A stretch of 64,000 nt of DNA from Neisseria meningitidis (GTDB lineage Bacteria > Pseudomonadota > Gammaproteobacteria > Burkholderiales > Neisseriaceae). The position numbers and the translations under genes are program-made. Below the pieces are notes generated by a model, which was not told where the DNA came from, made no database searches, and saw nothing but the letters and a program-made list of their open reading frames with translations. Below, piece after piece: positions 58,872 through 64,000 of the stretch (within the stretch, counting starts at the first letter, position 1; every line of letters begins with the position of its first letter). The stretch spans positions 1,674,001 through 1,738,000 of the forward strand of contig NZ_LR134525.1 of NCBI RefSeq assembly GCF_900638555.1. Reading direction: 5' to 3'.

Positions 58872-59927
58872 CTAACATTCGATATTATCAACAATTGCCC
58901 TGCCTATTTTTTCCGCATACATCGGAGGAACGGCATTACCAATCAAACGGGCTATCTTGTCCCTGCTGCCCGCTTTAAAGACATAGTTACGAGGGAACGA
59001 TTGCAATGTTGCACCTTCGCGCAGTGATAACGCCCTATCTTCTTCAGGATGGGCAAACCTCCCGTTGGAAATACTAAAGAATTTGGTCGTTATGGTAGGT
59101 GCGGGCTTATCCCACCATAGCCTACCAAACGTGTCTTTAAAACTATTGTCTTTTCCGATAAAACATTCCAGCTGTAATTCGGGAATATGCGCAAAAGCCA
59201 AACGGTTTCCTCCGTTTTTAGGTATCAAAGCCAATCGTTTCAAGTTGATATCAGATAATCCCGCACAGCTATGCATAAAATCCGTTTCGTCTTGGTGTCC
59301 TGCAATAATTTTGGGAAAGCCATTTTCCATTCCCAAAACATCGCGTACCGTAAGCCGTTTGCCCGAATACTTGACTGGTTCCAGCTTTTCTTTGGTTATT
59401 CTGTTTGCAATTAACGTAAATCTTTTACGGCTTTGGGGAATTCCGTAATCAGCCGTATTGTGAATACCGAAATGGACGGTAAATCCTTTTTCTTCCAATA
59501 ACTTTATGAAATTATCAAGCCTGCTTTCTTTCATTCTGCTCAGAATTCCCGGTACGTTCTCTACAACAACATATCCGGGATTGAAATATTCTACAAACCG
59601 CTGAAACTCCAAAAGCAAACTCTTGGATTTTTCCGATTTTCTTTTGTCTGTTTGAATAACACTCCAATATTGACAAGGACTACAACCTATAAGAATCAAA
59701 TCATCATCATTCTTTTTTAACCCGAGTTCTTTTTCCAAGGTTTCAGGCTGCAATTCAAAAACATCAGCCTGTATAAATTTGGCATTTATATTGGCTTCAT
59801 ATGTTTCTTTGCAGCTGGGTTCGTAATCTATCCCGGCTAAAACCTGAATACCGGCGGATTGCATTCCATAGCTCATTCCACCTCCGCCACAGAAAAAATC
59901 AACCGCCTTTAACTTACTGTTTTTCAT
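58872..59927 (-). CDS. C5 cytosine DNA methyltransferase
   Basis: 351 aa with all main motifs in order: I FFCGGGGMSYGM, IV GCSPCQYWSV with catalytic Cys85, VI VVENVPG (Glu123), VIII QSRKRFTLIANR, IX-X LREGATLQSFPRNYVF and LIGNAVPP. The target-recognition part lies at about 185-275; its sequence specificity cannot be read. First gene of the operon methyltransferase, ATPase, vsr; the 130-bp AT-rich region upstream (59928-60060) likely holds its promoter. No separate classical restriction nuclease gene is seen. Confidence 0.94.
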   Translation of the reverse strand: MKNSKLKAVDFFCGGGGMSYGMQSAGIQVLAGIDYEPSCKETYEANINAKFIQADVFELQPETLEKELGLKKNDDDLILIGCSPCQYWSVIQTDKRKSEKSKSLLLEFQRFVEYFNPGYVVVENVPGILSRMKESRLDNFIKLLEEKGFTVHFGIHNTADYGIPQSRKRFTLIANRITKEKLEPVKYSGKRLTVRDVLGMENGFPKIIAGHQDETDFMHSCAGLSDINLKRLALIPKNGGNRLAFAHIPELQLECFIGKDNSFKDTFGRLWWDKPAPTITTKFFSISNGRFAHPEEDRALSLREGATLQSFPRNYVFKAGSRDKIARLIGNAVPPMYAEKIGRAIVDNIEC

Positions 59928-60089
59928 TTCTATTTAAATAATTAGACTAGTGAGAACTAACTTTATATAACATATAATTTATTGCTTATCAAAAATAATT
60001 TGAGATTTTATTAAAATTCATGCATCTAAATAAGCAGAACTTAATTTCCTCCAAACGAGCGGATGTCTTCAAATGCACACTTCACAGAA

Positions 60090-60120
60090 AGGTCGTCTGA
60101 AACCCATTTTCAGACGACCT
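60090..60120. terminator. Inverted pair of AGGTCGTCTGAA (mucDUS dialect)
   Basis: Both arms are the dialect typical of N. mucosa-like commensals rather than ATGCCGTCTGAA; 7-base loop, T run after. It borders the upstream side of the methyltransferase operon. Confidence 0.85.
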
Positions 60121-60216
60121 TTTTCCACTTCCCAAAACAAGAATTCCCACCCCCTCCCCAAACGTCGCCCGAACCAGTAAACTCCCCATATTTCAACAAC
60201 TTCTTGGAAGCCAACC

Positions 60217-60429
60217 ATGCCCCGTATCCACCCTCCTCACCTGTTCCCGCCCCATATCGCCGAACGCGGCCTTTTGTATTTTCAGCAGGGCAAGGTTCGC
60301 GATGTCCGAAAAACTTCCGCCGGGCGTTATCGGGCGGAGGTATGCGGTTTGGAAAACTATTGGGTATGGCTGAAGCTGGATAGTGATTTGTATATTAAAG
60401 ACGAAAGCTGCGATTGCCCTTATGTCTAA
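60217..60429 (+). pseudogene. 5' fragment of a SWIM zinc-finger protein gene
   Basis: 70 codons from MPRIHPPHLFPPHIAERG to ESCDCPYV and a TAA. The sequence resembles the N-terminus of SWIM-domain proteins or SNF2 helicases, where CxC is followed by CxH; after the stop the same frame reads RCKHT, so the nonsense codon lies inside the finger. Nothing of the rest of such a gene follows. Confidence 0.65.
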
Positions 60430-60499
60430 AGGTGCAAACATACCTTAAATTACTATATTACATAGGCAAAATACAAGCCTATAACGAATTGGAAACAAA

Positions 60500-60529
60500 A
60501 TGCCGTCTGAAAACATCTTCAGACGGCAT
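60500..60529. terminator. Inverted DUS pair
   Basis: Perfect standard DUS arms, 6-base loop. It lies between the SWIM fragment and the decayed nucleotidase gene. Confidence 0.8.
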
Positions 60530-60625
60530 TATAAAATCTGTTCACCTTTTCAGATGAGTAATGTACACCCCTATACAATTTTTGCTACTATACCCCATAA
60601 ATCCACGGCTAAAGATATCCTTATT

Positions 60626-60985
60626 ATGTCCTATGATTTATCGAAACGACTTGTAATCGGCTTAGCATCAAGTGCCCTATTCGACTTATCCGAATCGGAT
60701 AATATATTTAGAATGGAAGGGGCAGAAACCTATAGGCAATATCAGAGAGAAAAACAAAACCATCCCCTAAAAAAGGCGTTGTCTTTCCATTTATTAAAAA
60801 ACTTCTGTCAATCAATGAAATAAACCCAAACGACCCAACGATTGGGTTTATTCTTTTATCCAGAAACAATCCAGATACAGATTACGAGTCATAACTATAG
60901 GCTTAATATTACACGATTTTCATTCCATCAAGGCGGAAAACCGCACAAATACTGAAACACTATCGATCGATTTGTAAACAAGCCT
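60626..60985 (+). pseudogene. Decayed cytosolic 5'-nucleotidase gene
   Basis: MSYDLSKRLVIGLASSALFD starts a 5'-nucleotidase-like sequence. Loss of one A in a run of six at about 60769-60774 shifts the frame; beyond it the +1 frame gives GVVFPFIKKLL and GFILLSRNNPDTDYES, then LNITRFSFHQGGKPHKY in another frame (about 60902-60950). These pieces follow the order of that family, so it is an eroded, internally deleted copy. Function is lost. Confidence 0.7.
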
Positions 60986-61433
60986 ACTTAAGTAACTTGC
61001 AGTCCTTATCATTTCCTTTAAAATAATCCAGCCCGTCACTACACGAACTGGCGGACTTCTTGCAAATAAAGGTTACTAGATTTTCATTCATCTTAATAAT
61101 AAAAGGATTTTTATCTTTATCTATGGCTACCGCCTTCAACATGAATTTACTGTCTAAGGCCCCGCGCGCGATTCCATTCAAACGGATACAAAAGCCTTCT
61201 GCCTCTTTAATCGGCAAACTTGGCCATTTGGTAGATGTTTGTTTAAATCTCCCATTCTGCAGATAAAACTTTTCCATAAAATGTGCATTTTCTAACAAGG
61301 CTGCCCGCACTGTATTTATCTTTGCTTTCTCAACATAATTGCGATAGCTCGGATAAACAATTAAAGCAAGTACAGACAATATCAAGACCACTGATATTAA
61401 TTCAACCAGCGTAAACCCCCGATTATCAGTCAT
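60984..61433 (-). CDS. comP: ComP, minor type IV pilin and DUS receptor
   Basis: 149 aa. Short class-III leader cut after Gly6 (NRG|FTLVELISVVLILSVLAL), then a pilin globular domain with four Cys (GFCIRL, FICKKSASSCSDG, DCKLLK). ComP binds DUS at the cell surface and gives Neisseria transformation its sequence bias. The sequence matches meningococcal ComP as I know it and is intact. It is a single gene, convergent with the decayed nucleotidase gene and 88 bp upstream of comE on the same strand. Confidence 0.93.
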   Translation of the reverse strand: MTDNRGFTLVELISVVLILSVLALIVYPSYRNYVEKAKINTVRAALLENAHFMEKFYLQNGRFKQTSTKWPSLPIKEAEGFCIRLNGIARGALDSKFMLKAVAIDKDKNPFIIKMNENLVTFICKKSASSCSDGLDYFKGNDKDCKLLK

Positions 61434-61520
61434 TACTTTACTTCCAATAAGAACAGATTATTCAACATATTTCTTTGAACAGACTTACTATCCCATTCAG
61501 CAGTATGCATATTTCCCACT

Positions 61521-61820
61521 CTATTTTTTATCCGCGGGCAGCACTGGTTTGGCTGGGCCTTTTGGTGCGGGCGCACCGACAGAAGCCTGATCCTTCAGCT
61601 TCGCCAGCACCGCAGGGCCGATGCCCTTTACCTTGGTCAAATCGTCTACAGACTTGAACGCACCGTTTTGCGCACGGTATTCCGCAATGGCCTTCGCCTT
61701 CGCAGGGCCTATGCCCGGCAGCGCCTCCAGCTCCTGCTGCGAAGCCGCATTGATGTTTACCGCCGCAAGGGAGAAGGCGCAGGAGAACAGCATACAGAAC
61801 AGCACGAACATTTTCTTCAT
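61521..61820 (-). CDS. comE: ComE (ComEA-like) periplasmic DNA-binding competence protein
   Basis: 99 aa: signal peptide (1-20, ending SLA), then helix-hairpin-helix DNA-binding motifs VNINAASQQELEALPGIG and LTKVKGIGPAVLAKL, and a Pro/Lys-rich tail. Binds incoming DNA in the periplasm during transformation. In Neisseria comE occurs in several copies, each next to an rRNA operon; here the 5S gene lies 200 bp upstream, as expected. ATG 61820 gives the signal peptide. Confidence 0.93.
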   Translation of the reverse strand: MKKMFVLFCMLFSCAFSLAAVNINAASQQELEALPGIGPAKAKAIAEYRAQNGAFKSVDDLTKVKGIGPAVLAKLKDQASVGAPAPKGPAKPVLPADKK

Positions 61821-61983
61821 GGTTTTTCCTTTAAGGGTTGCAAACAATAAACCGCATCTTGCGACGATAAAACGGGTCATTCTAAAATGAATATCCCAAA
61901 GTTTCAAGCCGTTCCTCCGCAAACCCGACCGGACGCCGTACGGATACTGTCCCGCCATCCCCGACATTTTTTCCGGGCAAAGC

Positions 61984-62011
61984 AAAAACCCCCGAATAAT
62001 CGGGGGTTTTC
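61984..62011 (-). terminator. rRNA operon terminator
   Basis: AAAACCCCCGA/TCGGGGGTTTT stem just past the 3' end of 5S on the minus strand, with a T run: classical rho-independent terminator. Confidence 0.92.
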
Positions 62012-62019
62012 TGAAAGGG

Positions 62020-62135
62020 TGTTTGGCAGTGACCTACTTTCGCATGGAAGAACCACACTATCATCGGCGCTGAGTCGTTTCACGGTCCTGTTCGGGATGG
62101 GAAGGCGTGGGACCAACTCGCTATGGCCGCCAAAC
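62020..62135 (-). rRNA. rrf: 5S ribosomal RNA
   Basis: Read on the minus strand it begins GTTTGGCGGCCATAGCG and ends CACTGCCAAACA, with the conserved CCCATCCCGAACAGG and GAAAGTAGG segments. Ends pair as the 5S terminal helix. Exact ends may be off by a few bases. Confidence 0.95.
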
Positions 62136-62230
62136 TTAAACTGTTACAAATCGGTAAAGCCTTAATCAATATATTCGGTAATAACTGAATCAGTCAGTAA
62201 GCTTTTATCTCTTGAAGTTCTTCAAATGAT

Positions 62231-64000
<1,770 letters not shown>

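Noticed and set aside
60500..60625. Extension of the nucleotidase frame upstream to an ATG in the DUS at 60500
   Set aside because: The part before 60626 has no similarity to the family and begins inside a terminator-like DUS pair.
62136..62230. tRNA gene in the 23S-5S spacer
   Set aside because: No cloverleaf or T-loop consensus could be found; the spacer is 95 bp and AT-rich.

Overview
The window is a piece of a pathogenic Neisseria chromosome, most likely N. meningitidis. The DNA uptake sequence (DUS, ATGCCGTCTGAA) occurs dozens of times, mostly as inverted pairs behind genes. Correia elements (CREE), dRS3/NIMES repeat arrays, IS1106 and IS1016 are present, as are hpuAB, fetA, app, lpt3, comP and comE. 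IS1106 and lpt3 favour meningococcus over gonococcus, but the exact strain cannot be read from the sequence.

Layout. 1-2.9 kb: hpuAB, haemoglobin/haptoglobin iron capture. 3.5-5.7 kb: groES-groEL on the minus strand, with a heat-shock type promoter and an IS1016 copy just upstream. 6.6-15.1 kb: a sodium-dependent NSS transporter with a tiny partner protein, lptM-lysA divergent from cyaY, a Haemophilus-like YeiH exporter gene, a decayed gene, luxS and polA. 15.1-19.3 kb: a mobile patch in which two inverted, inactivated IS1106 copies, each carrying a Correia element, bracket a Fic gene whose 3' end was cut by the second copy. 19.4-24.5 kb: the autotransporter app and a DUF2335 gene pair; then mnmE. 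26-27.7 kb: a long NIMES/Correia array. 27.8-35.4 kb: the fetA receptor and the fetB-permease-permease-FmdE-like-ATPase ferric siderophore locus. 35.4-49 kb: glnB, purL, gloB, mgtE, hslO, an NlpC/P60 lipoprotein-like hydrolase with in-frame tandem repeats, a LrgAB-type pair, argJ and a ClC chloride channel.

49.2-56.8 kb: hrpA (DEAH helicase), split by about 3.1 kb that carries a NYN-domain protein gene and lpt3 (lipooligosaccharide phosphoethanolamine transferase). 56.8-59.9 kb: an AT-rich minus-strand operon of a C5 DNA methyltransferase, a GHKL (MORC/MutL-like) ATPase fused to a TIGR02391/HEPN-like domain, and a Vsr endonuclease. This is the best candidate for an unusual defence system in the window. 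It is bordered by DUS of a commensal dialect (AGGTCGTCTGAA) and by two decayed genes. 61-64 kb: comP (the DUS receptor), comE, then 5S and partial 23S rRNA on the minus strand.

Themes. Iron acquisition appears twice (hpuAB, fetA-F). Natural transformation is visible both as machinery (comP, comE) and as consequence: a Haemophilus uptake signal in yeiH, a mosaic block in purL, AG-DUS at the hrpA insertion and mucDUS around the methyltransferase module. Correia and NIMES elements fill most longer intergenic spaces. No tRNA gene or CRISPR array was seen.
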